A DNA stretch of 41,946 bases, taken from contig JAURCS010000021.1 in NCBI GenBank assembly GCA_030828385.1, forward strand, positions 1 to 41,946, in the 5' to 3' direction. The notes under the pieces were generated by a model that ran no database searches, was not told where the DNA came from, and saw only the letters and a list, made by a program, of their open reading frames with translations. The translations under genes and the position numbers were made by a program. Below are positions 17,949 to 27,473 of the stretch, in pieces. The DNA is from Gammaproteobacteria bacterium (GTDB lineage: Bacteria; Pseudomonadota; Gammaproteobacteria; Pseudomonadales; Pseudohongiellaceae). Position 1 is the first letter of the stretch. Each line of letters begins with the position of its first letter.

Positions 17949-19739
17949 ATGCTCCTCAAGTCATTTTATTTCTGGCGTACCTATATCGGGTATGTGCTTG
18001 TGGCATTGATTGGTACATTCCTGTTTGCGATGTCCCTGGTAGGGCGATTTGAACAGCAGATCGAGGAAAAAGCAGACAATACCCTGCTCTTTAATGCGCA
18101 ACTGCTTAGCCAGGTATTAGTGCCGCCTTTGCAAAACCTGAATTACCCGCAGCTGAGACAAATGGCTGAATCAGTGGCGCAAAACGCTGGTCTGCGGATT
18201 ACCGTGATAGACAGCAATGGTGTCGTGCTGTCGGATAACTTTGAAAACCCCTTTGCCATGGATAACCATTTGAGAAGGCCGGAAATTCTCCTGGCTTCCT
18301 CTGCGGGCATTGGTCGAGCAAGTCGATATAGTTTTACCCTGGAAGAGCAGTTTCATTACCTTGCTGTGCCCATGCTTTTGCAAGATGAGATTATAGGGTT
18401 TGTTCGTACCGCCAGGGCTTCCTCAGCGGTGCAGGCAGAAATTAGTGAGGCAAATTCAGTCTTGCTGAGAAACGCAGCGATTGTCACTTTTTTTGTTTTA
18501 TTGCTGGCATTTTATTTGTCAGCACGACAGGCAATGACAGTGTTGGAGCTGACGTCGATGGCCGAAGATATATCCCGCGGTAATTTTGCCCGACGCATAC
18601 CGGTAGAGAATGCTCTGGGCTTGAAAAAACTGGCGCAAGCGATCAATAAGATGGCGCGCAGTTCGGCGCAAAGCGTGACTGAAATTACTGCCGATCGGAA
18701 TCGATTGGCGACAATCTTTACCTGTATGGTGGAAGGTGTAGTGGATGTTGATATGGACCAGAACATCCTGCATATCAATGAAGCTGCTGTGCGTATGCTG
18801 TCCATTAATGAGAAAAGCAGTCTCGGCAATCCGCTGTGGCAGGAAATTCGTAATCAGGAAATCATCAGCGCCCTTGATGAAGCTATCAAGACTTCATCTG
18901 TGATCAAGGCACAGACGCGCCTGGATCATGAGTTGGGACAGCGTGTAGTTGATATCTACGCCGCCTCACTCAGTGACGATCAGGGTGAGCCTATCGGTGC
19001 GGTTCTGGTGCTGCACGATATTACTGATCTTAAAAATCTGGAAAGGGTAAGAACTGATTTTGTTGCCAATGCATCCCATGAGTTAAAAACGCCGATTACC
19101 GCTATTCGTGGTCTGACCGAAACAATAATTGATGATGACCAGGTCGATAAAGAAACCATGGTGCATTTCCTCAAAAGAGTGCATGCCCAGAGTCTGCGTT
19201 TGTCTCAGCTGGTAGGGGATCTGATGACTATCTCCAGGCTGGAGAGCAGTTACAGTAGCGAGGACTTTACTAAAATTAATTTCGCTGATCTGGTGCGTCA
19301 GGCGGTGAGAGCAGCACAATCCACTGCAGAGCAAAAAGGCCACACCTTGGTCGCTGATTTACCCGAGAATGAAATGGAGCTTTATGGAGATCGCCAGAAT
19401 CTAAGCCAGTTGGTGGATAACCTGATCGATAATGCTATGAAGTACACTACTGAACCCGGAACTATTAATATTAGTTTAAAAGCACATGAGCAAACGGCGG
19501 TGCTTGAGGTCAAGGATTCCGGAATCGGCATAAGTCCGCAATATCAGAAGCGGGTGTTTGAGCGTTTCTACCGGGTGGATAAAGTACGCTCACAGAGTTT
19601 GGGAGGGACTGGTCTGGGCTTATCTATTGTAAAGAATATTGCGGAGAAGCATGGCGGCAAGGTGAGTGTAGAAAGCCAATTTGGTAGTGGCTCAACATTC
19701 ATAATCCAGCTGCCCATTGATAAACCGGCTGCTGAGTAA
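17949..19739 (+). CDS. phoR: Phosphate regulon sensor histidine kinase PhoR
   Basis: The 596-residue inner-membrane sensor has TM1 near residues 14-31, a periplasmic or extracytoplasmic loop of about 145 residues, and TM2 near 177-194. HAMP (AMTVLELTSMAEDISRGNFA), a PAS-like domain (about 250-355), HisKA with H377 in NASHELKTPI, and a HATPase with N-box NLIDNAMKYT, DSGIGIS and GGTGLGLSIV follow. It is longer than the E. coli PhoR, which lacks the large external domain, and resembles the architecture known from Gram-positive PhoR/ResE. It therefore might sense something directly outside the membrane as well as through PstB-PhoU. The gene order with phoB supports the name. Confidence 0.92.
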   Translation: MLLKSFYFWRTYIGYVLVALIGTFLFAMSLVGRFEQQIEEKADNTLLFNAQLLSQVLVPPLQNLNYPQLRQMAESVAQNAGLRITVIDSNGVVLSDNFENPFAMDNHLRRPEILLASSAGIGRASRYSFTLEEQFHYLAVPMLLQDEIIGFVRTARASSAVQAEISEANSVLLRNAAIVTFFVLLLAFYLSARQAMTVLELTSMAEDISRGNFARRIPVENALGLKKLAQAINKMARSSAQSVTEITADRNRLATIFTCMVEGVVDVDMDQNILHINEAAVRMLSINEKSSLGNPLWQEIRNQEIISALDEAIKTSSVIKAQTRLDHELGQRVVDIYAASLSDDQGEPIGAVLVLHDITDLKNLERVRTDFVANASHELKTPITAIRGLTETIIDDDQVDKETMVHFLKRVHAQSLRLSQLVGDLMTISRLESSYSSEDFTKINFADLVRQAVRAAQSTAEQKGHTLVADLPENEMELYGDRQNLSQLVDNLIDNAMKYTTEPGTINISLKAHEQTAVLEVKDSGIGISPQYQKRVFERFYRVDKVRSQSLGGTGLGLSIVKNIAEKHGGKVSVESQFGSGSTFIIQLPIDKPAAE

Positions 19740-19841
19740 ACCCGGGCTGGCAAATAACGATCAGAGCACAGGTTATAAGTATTTTGGTAGATTACTTATG
19801 GCTGAACTGGCAGTTGATTAGTAAGTGGTTTGAAAAATGAT

Positions 19842-19866
19842 TCGAGACGTCCCTGTCTCGATTTCT
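19842..19866. terminator. Hairpin between convergent phoR and porin genes
   Basis: TCGAGAC (19842-19848) pairs perfectly with GTCTCGA (19855-19861) around a 6-base loop, followed by TTTCT; on the other strand a run of T (from the A-run before it) follows after a short gap. It could end phoR and perhaps also the opposite porin transcript. Otherwise the 255-base gap holds nothing recognisable. Confidence 0.5.
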
Positions 19867-19994
19867 CATAGTGTGTTGAAGGAAAATGCTGTCAGCTATT
19901 TTTCGATTTTAAACAGTGCTGTTCTAAAAACCAAAACGTTCCCAAAACAGCTTATTAAGCAGCACATTCTTTCTTTCTAGCAGGAGGCGTTCTA

Positions 19995-21446
19995 TTAAAA
20001 AGAAACATCCCACTGCAAACGCAAGCGATTATCAGATTCATCCTGAGCAAAAAAAGTGTCATCAAGGGTCAGGCGGGAAAAGTCCATGGTTACCTTGTTG
20101 TTATGGCCATTGAAGAACCAGTTTGCACCAATAGTAAATTCCCTGCGCTCGTTTTCCAGTACCCGATTAACTGCATTGGGTTCATCGACAAAAGAGTAAC
20201 GCGCCGCCAATTCAAGTGGCGCCGGGAAGTTCGGGAAAATATTGCTAAAGAAATATCCAGCCTGAACATAGCCACCAGTCAGTTCGTGTGAACTGCCATC
20301 AGCGTTGTCTTTTATGGTTTTACGGTGATATTCCTGCTGTGCCGAGAAGCCACGATACTTATAGGCAAATTCCTGCACTACCTGATCTATATCGAATTGG
20401 CCAGGGATCGCATTAGCGGGTCTGTCAAAGCCATCAAGATTGCCACAGCCTGAAGATGACCAGCGCGTACAGCTACCTGTTGTGGTAAACCCTGCAATAG
20501 CGAGGCTGCCTGTTGGCCGTTCAGTATATTCAACATCGGTTTGGCGCCAAGAAAGATCGCGACCGAGGAAGTTCCATTGTAAACGCCCCATATACATCAT
20601 GTCGTTATCAGTATTATTTACCGAACGACCTTCACCATTAAATACACCGGCGTAATAACGTAAATCTGCTGGCGTATCCTCGAAAAGATGCCCGCGCAGC
20701 TGCACACCAATCTGCCTGTCCATGGTGAAAACACGGTTAGCGATTGAGCGCTCTACAAATTGCTGTCTACCTGAGGAATCCACACGTTCGCGGTTAAGAT
20801 CGACCTTCCACTGCCCCAGGCGAATGCCGCCCCAATCCCATTTTGCGATATCTATGCGCCAGTCAATCACGCGCGCACTTGAGGAGGCACTACTATCATC
20901 CACATCCCGTGATGGCTGAAGATCTACCTCAAAATAATAGCTGAGCCAGGGCTGGAAGCCGTGACCACCAATTTTCATACGCAGGCGACGGGCTTCGAAG
21001 TTGGACTGTTCTTCGGCATTGAAACTGCCAATTTGCCTGGGATCTGATCGGTAGGGTGTGGTAAATCGCGTTTGCGCCCGCCATTGCAGTTCAGTACGCC
21101 AGTTGCCATCACGTGTGGCCAGGCGAAAACCGCTGCCTGTCTGGCTTGCTGCGACAGGAAACTCTTCGTCAATCTGCCTGGCGATTTCAGTAGCAACTCG
21201 CTGTTCTATTACCTCTCCTACTGCTTCTTCTGCTGCTTTTTCCAAAACGACTACTGGCAAGACGTCCCCGCTTGAAAGGGAATCCTTTTCAAGTAATGCA
21301 TCATATTGTTCAGTTGTTATTGCACCATTTTGAAGCAATATATCCAGTAGCTCCTGATCCGCAGCATAAGCAGCGGTTGAGGCTTCTAGCAATGCCACAA
21401 GCAGCAGTGCCTGCTTCAACTTGAAAGGTGTATTTTTTAGGTTCAT
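19995..21446 (-). CDS. OprP/OprO-type phosphate-selective porin
   Basis: Outer-membrane channel predicted to admit phosphate or polyphosphate. With the ATG at 21446 (GGAG ribosome site) the protein is 483 residues. It opens with a Sec signal peptide (cleavage after AYA near residue 28) and a short helical coiled-coil lead (ELLDILLQNGAITTEQYDAL), typical of porin O/P proteins. A long beta-rich barrel follows with alternating aromatic strands. It ends in aromatic F (LRLQWDVSF), as expected for BAM recognition. A longer frame from 21494 adds 16 residues before the signal peptide and is unlikely. Location between phoR and pstS strongly suggests PhoB control. Confidence 0.88.
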   Translation of the reverse strand: MNLKNTPFKLKQALLLVALLEASTAAYAADQELLDILLQNGAITTEQYDALLEKDSLSSGDVLPVVVLEKAAEEAVGEVIEQRVATEIARQIDEEFPVAASQTGSGFRLATRDGNWRTELQWRAQTRFTTPYRSDPRQIGSFNAEEQSNFEARRLRMKIGGHGFQPWLSYYFEVDLQPSRDVDDSSASSSARVIDWRIDIAKWDWGGIRLGQWKVDLNRERVDSSGRQQFVERSIANRVFTMDRQIGVQLRGHLFEDTPADLRYYAGVFNGEGRSVNNTDNDMMYMGRLQWNFLGRDLSWRQTDVEYTERPTGSLAIAGFTTTGSCTRWSSSGCGNLDGFDRPANAIPGQFDIDQVVQEFAYKYRGFSAQQEYHRKTIKDNADGSSHELTGGYVQAGYFFSNIFPNFPAPLELAARYSFVDEPNAVNRVLENERREFTIGANWFFNGHNNKVTMDFSRLTLDDTFFAQDESDNRLRLQWDVSF

Positions 21447-21751
21447 TTGGAAGACTCCATGCCGTGGTGATGACCTGTTATTTAGTGGGGGCATTCTTCC
21501 AAAGGATTATTAAGAAATTATAAAGAGCAGGTTAAGTTTTAAAGTTGCAGTTAAATTAACATTAAGAAGTCATAAATATGCTTTCAGGCAGATTTTTTAA
21601 AACATGCCATTGTTAAAGACTTTGGGATATGGAGGCTTGATTGTTCTGCTAAATATTGGAAAGAACTCCAAATCTTTATGAAACCTTAACAGTGTGATGT
21701 GACAATGCCGGCCATTGTGATCGCAAATACCTTTTTTGGAGAACCGTTAGG
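21447..21751. promoter_or_regulatory. Divergent porin-pstS control region with candidate Pho half-sites
   Basis: This 305-base stretch separates the divergent porin and pstS genes and must hold both promoters. The Pho consensus is two CTGTCAT-like halves 11 bases apart. Partial matches are AAGTCAT then ATGCTTT (21567-21584), a weaker TTAA-rich element from 21545 (22 bases earlier), and on the minus strand TTGTCAC and CTGTTAA between 21686 and 21705, spaced 13 rather than 11. None is a clean box. No open frame of interest is present. PhoB control is expected from gene content rather than proven by these sites. Confidence 0.35.
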
Positions 21752-22717
21752 ATGAGATACCCGACTGCCTTACTGAAAAAATCTGTAAATCTACCGCTTG
21801 TATTAACCATTACCTTGCTGCTTGGTGCTTGTTCTCAGCAGGATGAGTCTCAGGAAAGTGGAGCAACGGGTGCCGCGGCACTCAGTGGTGTTGTCAGTCT
21901 GGATGGTTCCAGCACTGTTTACCCGATCAGTGAAGCGGTCGCCGAAGAATTCCTGGCGGTAGCGCCCCGGGTAAGGGTTACTGTAGGCGTTTCAGGGACT
22001 GGTGGCGGTTTCAAGAAATTCCTGGCGCAGGAGACCGACATCAATGATGCTTCCCGCTCCATCAAGGACTCTGAAATTGAACAGGCAACTGCCAATGGCA
22101 TTGACTATCTGGAAATTCCGGTTGCCTATGATGGTCTTTCCGTAGTGATTAACAGCAACAATGATTGGGTTGATTATTTGACGATGGAAGAACTGCAATT
22201 GATCTGGCAGCCAGGTAGCACAGTCGACAGCTGGGATGATATTCGCCCGGAATGGCCCAGTGAGCCTTTAAGGCTTTACGGCCCCGGCACAGATTCCGGT
22301 ACCTTTGATTATTTTACTGAAACCATCAACGGTGAATCAGGGGCCTCCAGACCTGACTATACTGCCAGTGAAGATGATAACGTTCTGGTACAGGGTATCA
22401 GCGGTGATGAATTTGCCCTGGGGTTTTTTGGTTTTGCCTACTACGTGGAAAACATGGATAAGTTGCAAGTGGTCCCTATAGATGGCGGTAATGGACCCAT
22501 TATTCCTACAGAAACCACTATTAACGATGGTACCTACAGCCCCCTGTCACGACCTATATTTATTTACCTCAATACAGCCAGCATGGCGCGTCCTGAAGTG
22601 AACGAATTTGTTAATTTCTACATTGATAATGCAGGTGTTCTTGCCAGCGAAGTGGGATATATCGCCTTGCCAGATGATCTGTATCAAGAGGCTAAAGACA
22701 AAATCTCGGCTTTATAG
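21752..22717 (+). CDS. pstS: Phosphate-binding lipoprotein PstS
   Basis: Periplasmic phosphate receptor of the Pst ABC importer. The signal ends in lipobox LGAC with C27 as the lipidated residue, so it is membrane-anchored rather than free as in E. coli. Phosphate-binding segments are visible: DGSSTVYPISEAVAEEF, GVSGTGGGFKKF, NDASRSIKDSE and GTDSGTFDYF. Length 321 fits. It leads pstCAB-phoU with 84 bases to pstC. The ribosome site is near TTAGG/GGAG just before the ATG. PstS lipoproteins of this type are common in marine gammaproteobacteria and pseudomonad relatives. Confidence 0.95.
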   Translation: MRYPTALLKKSVNLPLVLTITLLLGACSQQDESQESGATGAAALSGVVSLDGSSTVYPISEAVAEEFLAVAPRVRVTVGVSGTGGGFKKFLAQETDINDASRSIKDSEIEQATANGIDYLEIPVAYDGLSVVINSNNDWVDYLTMEELQLIWQPGSTVDSWDDIRPEWPSEPLRLYGPGTDSGTFDYFTETINGESGASRPDYTASEDDNVLVQGISGDEFALGFFGFAYYVENMDKLQVVPIDGGNGPIIPTETTINDGTYSPLSRPIFIYLNTASMARPEVNEFVNFYIDNAGVLASEVGYIALPDDLYQEAKDKISAL

Positions 22718-22801
22718 TTTCTTGTAGATCTTTTGTTAATGTTTGATGATGTATTGGTCTACAATGCGAATCCCATTAAGTGAGCCGGTGATAGATTAAC
22801 A

Positions 22802-23761
22802 ATGGCACAAGAACAATATCCTGATGCTGCTTTAGCCAGTCAACCAGCAGAGCCTCGAGCCGCCAGATCAATTAAAAAATCCGGTGTGCTTTGGGGGGAA
22901 TTTGCCATCAAGAGCTGGCTGGCTTCCTGTTCTTTCATTTCCATTGTCACTACCGCTGCGATTGTTATTTTGCTGCTTAGTGAAACCCTGAATTTCTTTG
23001 AAAGCGTATCTCCGCGTGAGTTTTTCTTCGGTACAACCTGGACTCCCCTGTTTGAGCCTTCATCGTTCGGCGTATTGCCTCTGGTGTGGGGCACGCTGAT
23101 AGTGACTATTGGCGCGGCTCTGATCGCTATTCCAACGGGGTTGGCCAGTGCTATATACCTCAGTGAATATGCTTCAGACCGTATGCGAAGCATCATCAAG
23201 CCGGTACTTGAATTACTGGCGGGTATTCCAACGGTTGTCTATGGTTATTTTGCCCTGACCTTTGTCACGCCGGTTTTGCGTAACGTGTTTCCTGATATAC
23301 AGGTGTTCAATGCCCTGAGTGCTGCAATTGTTGTTGGCATTATGGTCTTGCCCATGGTGGCTACCATGAGTGATAACGCCTTGCGGGCTGTTCCTGTCAG
23401 TCTGCGCCAGGGAGCTTACGCATTGGGGGCTACCTCCTATGAAGTAACGACTCGGGTAGTGGTTCCGGCAGGACTCTCAGGGGTTATGGCATCCTTCCTG
23501 CTTGCCATTTCGCGCGCTATCGGTGAAACCATGGCGGTTACCCTGGCTGCGGGACAGACGCCTAATATGTCCCTGACCATGTTTGAAAGTATTCAGACCA
23601 TGACATCCTATATCGTGCAGGTCAGCCTGGGTGATACGCCCAGTGGTGGCGTTGCCTATCAAACCTTGTTTGCGGTAGCCACGCTGTTGTTTGCCATTAC
23701 CCTGGTGATCAACATTATTTCCCAGATGATTCTGAATCGCTTCAGGGAAGTTTATGAATGA
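22802..23761 (+). CDS. pstC: Phosphate ABC transporter permease PstC
   Basis: Inner-membrane permease subunit with about six transmembrane segments: the first near 45-65, then a periplasmic region with [20 protein letters not shown], then further helices. The coupling motif region includes [19 protein letters not shown] and [16 protein letters not shown], characteristic of PstC. Length 319 is normal. It lies 12 bases ahead of pstA, indicating one operon. It partners with PstA, PstB and PstS to import phosphate using ATP. Confidence 0.95.
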   Translation: MAQEQYPDAALASQPAEPRAARSIKKSGVLWGEFAIKSWLASCSFISIVTTAAIVILLLSETLNFFESVSPREFFFGTTWTPLFEPSSFGVLPLVWGTLIVTIGAALIAIPTGLASAIYLSEYASDRMRSIIKPVLELLAGIPTVVYGYFALTFVTPVLRNVFPDIQVFNALSAAIVVGIMVLPMVATMSDNALRAVPVSLRQGAYALGATSYEVTTRVVVPAGLSGVMASFLLAISRAIGETMAVTLAAGQTPNMSLTMFESIQTMTSYIVQVSLGDTPSGGVAYQTLFAVATLLFAITLVINIISQMILNRFREVYE

Positions 23762-23773
23762 GGTTAAGCAATC

Positions 23774-24652
23774 ATGCCTTTAACAACTGAGCAAGAAAGT
23801 CGGCATCTGGAAAAGCGACATCGTAAGGCCAGAATTTTTGCGATTTTCTGTGCCGCTATTACCTGGTCAAGTGTATTGCTGTTGGCGGTATTGTTGTATC
23901 AGGTTTCTATTGAGGGCTTCCGCTGGCTGGATTGGCAGTTTATTAGCAGTTTTCCTTCCCGTTTTCCGGAGCGGGCGGGAATCAAATCGGCCCTGGTAGG
24001 AACTATCTGGCTGATCTCGCTGGTGGCATTGATTTCCATTCCCGTCGGTGTTTCCACGGCCCTCTATCTGGAAGAGTTTGCCGGCAAAGGCAAGATTTCC
24101 AAAATAATTGAAGTGAATATTGCCAATCTGGCCGGGGTGCCGTCTATTGTTTACGGGATTCTTGGGCTGGCAATATTTGTGCGTTTTTTCGCGCTGGAGC
24201 GAAGCCTGATTTCCGGTGCCTTGACCATGAGTCTGTTGATTCTACCGGTAATTATTATTGCCAGTCGGGAGGCGATTAAAACCGTTCCCCAGGGTATTCG
24301 TAATGCGGCTTATTCGTTGGGGGCGACTAAATGGCAGACCACCTGGGCTCATGTATTGCCCGCGTCGTTTCCGGGGATTATGACGGGAGTTATTCTTGCT
24401 CTTTCGCGCTCCATCGGGGAAACTGCGCCCCTGATCATGATTGGCGCCATGACCTTTGTCGCCTTCCTGCCTGAAGGTCCCATGGATTCATTTACCGCGA
24501 TGCCTATTCAGATTTATAACTGGGTTTCACGTCCCCAGGAAGAATTCCATGAGCTGGCGGCGGCAGGTATTATTGTGTTACTGGCAGTGCTATTGGTAAT
24601 GAATGCAACAGCCATATTTATCAGGAATAGAACAGAACGGAGAATGAAGTAA
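23774..24652 (+). CDS. pstA: Phosphate ABC transporter permease PstA
   Basis: Second permease of the Pst system, 292 residues with about six membrane segments. The family stretch [17 protein letters not shown] is represented by [20 protein letters not shown]. The coupling loop with [20 protein letters not shown] and [16 protein letters not shown] is typical of PstA. A GAGGTTAAG ribosome site precedes the ATG. The stop TAA shares its last base with the pstB ATG, so translation of the two is coupled. Confidence 0.95.
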   Translation: MPLTTEQESRHLEKRHRKARIFAIFCAAITWSSVLLLAVLLYQVSIEGFRWLDWQFISSFPSRFPERAGIKSALVGTIWLISLVALISIPVGVSTALYLEEFAGKGKISKIIEVNIANLAGVPSIVYGILGLAIFVRFFALERSLISGALTMSLLILPVIIIASREAIKTVPQGIRNAAYSLGATKWQTTWAHVLPASFPGIMTGVILALSRSIGETAPLIMIGAMTFVAFLPEGPMDSFTAMPIQIYNWVSRPQEEFHELAAAGIIVLLAVLLVMNATAIFIRNRTERRMK

Positions 24653-25452
24653 TGAGCCAGTTTCCAGACTCGACACTGGCAGAACAGAATTTGCAAATGA
24701 GCAAGAAATCCGTTCTGGAACTACGTAACGTAAATATATTTTATTCAGATAATCAGGCCGTCAATGATGTGTCTTTTAATATCAGGCGCAATAAAATTAC
24801 GGCAATAATCGGGCCTTCAGGTTGTGGTAAAAGTACTTTGCTGCGCTCATTAAACCGGATGAATGATTTTGTAGATGGCGCCAGGGTCGAAGGAGAACTG
24901 ATTTTTGGTAATGAAAATCTGTACGGTAAAGAAGTGGATGCAGTAGAAGTCAGACGCCGTATCGGAATGGTGTTTCAGAAACCAAATCCTTTCCCCAAGT
25001 CTATCTACAACAATATTTCCTGGGGACCACTGATAAATGGTTTCAATGGTTCTACAGATGAGCTAGTTGAGCGCTCCCTCAAACAGGCCGCGTTGTGGGA
25101 AGAGGTCAAGGATCGTCTGCATGAGTCCGCCCTTAATCTGTCTGGTGGGCAGCAGCAGCGTTTATGTATAGCCAGGGCGCTGGCCATGGAGCCGGAAGTA
25201 TTGCTGATGGATGAGCCCTGTTCAGCACTGGACCCCATATCGACAGCGCGTATTGAAGATTTGCTGTTCGAATTAAAATCCAGCTATACCATCGTCATTG
25301 TGACCCACAATATGCAGCAGGCTGCCAGGATTTCAGACTACACTGCCTTTATGGAAATGGGCGATTTGATAGAATTCAATGTCACTAAAAAAATATTTAC
25401 CCGGCCGGCGATGAAACGCACTGAAGAATATGTCACCGGTCGTTTTGGTTAA
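24652..25452 (+). CDS. pstB: Phosphate ABC transporter ATPase PstB
   Basis: Cytoplasmic ATPase that drives PstCA. Walker A is GPSGCGKST, the signature motif is [15 protein letters not shown], Walker B is [13 protein letters not shown], and the switch histidine is in [14 protein letters not shown]. The 266 residues fit. A second ATG 12 codons in (MSKKSVLEL) would give a more compact N-terminus; I keep the coupled ATG at 24652. It is 79 bases ahead of phoU. PstB also passes signal state to PhoR through PhoU. Confidence 0.97.
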   Translation: MSQFPDSTLAEQNLQMSKKSVLELRNVNIFYSDNQAVNDVSFNIRRNKITAIIGPSGCGKSTLLRSLNRMNDFVDGARVEGELIFGNENLYGKEVDAVEVRRRIGMVFQKPNPFPKSIYNNISWGPLINGFNGSTDELVERSLKQAALWEEVKDRLHESALNLSGGQQQRLCIARALAMEPEVLLMDEPCSALDPISTARIEDLLFELKSSYTIVIVTHNMQQAARISDYTAFMEMGDLIEFNVTKKIFTRPAMKRTEEYVTGRFG

Positions 25453-25531
25453 ACTCTGGTTGGAACATTAGCCAAACCCCTGGTCAAAAAAATAGCTCAA
25501 GACTTTTTCGAATTTACTCTAAGAGAATTTC

Positions 25532-26188
25532 ATGTCATTACATTTACAGCGCGATCTTGAAAAGCTGAAGAAAGAAATCCTTAAACTGGGCACTATGGTT
25601 GAGTCGGCCATTAATAATGCCATCTTTGCGCTAAACAATCGTGAGATGTCCTACGTTGATGAGGTGCTCAGACTCGAAGACCATATTAATGAAATGGAAG
25701 TAAAGATAGAGGAAGACTGTCTCAAGATTCTTGCGTTGCATCAACCCGTCGCCGGTGACCTTAGATTTATCGTGGTCTCCCTGAAAGTAAATAATGACCT
25801 GGAACGGATGGGCGATTTCGCCAAAAATATTGCCAAACGCGCCAGGGAATTAATGCAGGAGGAGCCCATTTCGACCTTGCCTGAATTCGTTAATGAATTA
25901 CCCAACCTGGTTCGTACAATGGTTAGAAACTCTCTCGATGCACTAGTAAAACTTGATGTAGGTCTTGCCAGAGAGGTTATAGCCATGGATGATAAGGTAG
26001 ATGAAATTAATCGTGCCATGTACCAGGAGGTCACCAGGGTCGCTAAAGAAAACCCGTCGAAGACGGAAATAGCCATCAGTCTTCTTTCAACTTCGCGTTA
26101 CATGGAGCGTATCGGCGATTTGAGCACTAATATTGCTGAAGACGTTATCTTTATGGTTGAAGGCAGGGTAATCAGACACGACGATTAA
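25532..26188 (+). CDS. phoU: Phosphate signalling protein PhoU
   Basis: All-helical cytoplasmic regulator linking PstSCAB activity to PhoR. The 218-residue protein has the two tandem PhoU repeats: LGTMVESAINNAIFALNNRE with LRFIVVSLKVNNDLERMGDF in the first, and LDALVKLDVGLAREVIAMDD with ISLLSTSRYMERIGDLSTNI in the second. E/D-x-x-x-D metal-binding positions are retained in both (ERMGDF, ERIGDLS). It is slightly shorter than E. coli PhoU. Only 4 bases separate its stop from the next ATG, so the following imelysin gene may be in the pst transcript. Confidence 0.96.
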   Translation: MSLHLQRDLEKLKKEILKLGTMVESAINNAIFALNNREMSYVDEVLRLEDHINEMEVKIEEDCLKILALHQPVAGDLRFIVVSLKVNNDLERMGDFAKNIAKRARELMQEEPISTLPEFVNELPNLVRTMVRNSLDALVKLDVGLAREVIAMDDKVDEINRAMYQEVTRVAKENPSKTEIAISLLSTSRYMERIGDLSTNIAEDVIFMVEGRVIRHDD

Positions 26189-26192
26189 AGCC

Positions 26193-27473
26193 ATGCGATA
26201 TTTGATACCATTTTTTCTTGCTATAGGCCTGAGCGCCTGCAGTCCCCTAAACTCTGGTGACAGGAGTAGTGGGCAGGTTTTACCTGCTGCTATTCTCGAC
26301 ACCTATGTAGCTATTGCCAATGCTGCCTATGAAGATTCGCTTATTACTGCGCGTCAACTGGAACAGTCGGTAGATACTTTTCTGGCTTCGCCTTCAGCCC
26401 TGACTATGCAACAGGCACGCAATGCCTGGTTAGCTGCTCGAGTTCCGTATCAGCAAACTGAAGCCTTTCGTTTTGGTAACCGTGTTGTCGACGAATGGGA
26501 AGGACGAGTTAATTCGTGGCCCCTGGATGAAGGGCTGATTGATTATACGGCAGCTTCCTACGGTGAAGAATCCGACTTCAATTATTTCTATAGCGCCAAT
26601 GTGATTGCTAACGAGATTATTGACCTGGGTGGCATAACTGTTGATGCAGCCATGATTACTCCGCAATTACTGGCAGAAAACCTTCACCTGATTGACGGTG
26701 TAGAGGCGAATGTGGCGACCGGTTACCATGCCATTGAGTTTTTACTTTGGGGCCAGGATCTCAATGGCACCAGTCCCGGTGCGGGTAACCGTCAATGGAC
26801 TGATTACTCACTGCAAAACTGCAGTAATGGAAATTGTGATCGTCGTCGTGATTACCTGAAAGCAGCAACAGTATTGCTGGTAAATGATCTGGAAGAGATG
26901 GTTGGCAACTGGCAACCGGGCGGCGCTGCTTATATGGACTTAATGGGCAAGGGGGAGCAGGCTGGTTTGGCCACGATCCTCACCGGTATGGGTAGTCTGG
27001 CCTATGGTGAATTGGCAGGAGAGCGTATTCGGCTGGGATTGCTGCTAAATGATCCGGAAGAAGAGCATGACTGTTTTTCGGATAATACCCATCATTCACA
27101 CTACTATGATGCTCTTGGCATCAAAAATGTTTACCTTGGTGAATATCGGCGCGTCTCGGGTGAACTTGTTTCCGGGGCATCACTGGCAGATCTAATCTCG
27201 CAACAGGCGCCTGCAATCTCTGCCGAGATGATGGCGCGGCTGGAAGAAACCGAATCAGCTATGCAGAGAATGGTGGATGAAGGCGAGTCCGGCAATACTT
27301 TTGACGTACTGATCGGGCGTGATAATGCGCAGGGGGAAGAAATAATTACCCGCATAGTAGATGCGCTTATGGAAGAAACCCGAACCATTGAAAAAGTTAT
27401 CAATGAACTCGCCCTGGTGAATGTGAGTATTGAAGGGTCGGAAAGTCTTGATAATCCCTCGGCTGTTTTATAA
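26193..27473 (+). CDS. Imelysin (peptidase M75) lipoprotein, IrpA/IcmP-like
   Basis: The 426-residue protein begins with a lipoprotein signal ending LSAC (C16), so it is exported and lipid-anchored. The body is the helical imelysin fold. The GxHxxE motif is present as GYHAIE with H179 and E182, followed by FLLWGQDLNGT and the GNRQWTDYSLQNC region. Imelysins are known from iron- or haem-related loci, and the EfeO ferric-uptake protein shares the domain; peptidase activity is disputed for most. It starts 4 bases after phoU and overlaps the next gene by 26 bases, placing it at the head of a metal/haem cassette. Confidence 0.88.
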   Translation: MRYLIPFFLAIGLSACSPLNSGDRSSGQVLPAAILDTYVAIANAAYEDSLITARQLEQSVDTFLASPSALTMQQARNAWLAARVPYQQTEAFRFGNRVVDEWEGRVNSWPLDEGLIDYTAASYGEESDFNYFYSANVIANEIIDLGGITVDAAMITPQLLAENLHLIDGVEANVATGYHAIEFLLWGQDLNGTSPGAGNRQWTDYSLQNCSNGNCDRRRDYLKAATVLLVNDLEEMVGNWQPGGAAYMDLMGKGEQAGLATILTGMGSLAYGELAGERIRLGLLLNDPEEEHDCFSDNTHHSHYYDALGIKNVYLGEYRRVSGELVSGASLADLISQQAPAISAEMMARLEETESAMQRMVDEGESGNTFDVLIGRDNAQGEEIITRIVDALMEETRTIEKVINELALVNVSIEGSESLDNPSAVL

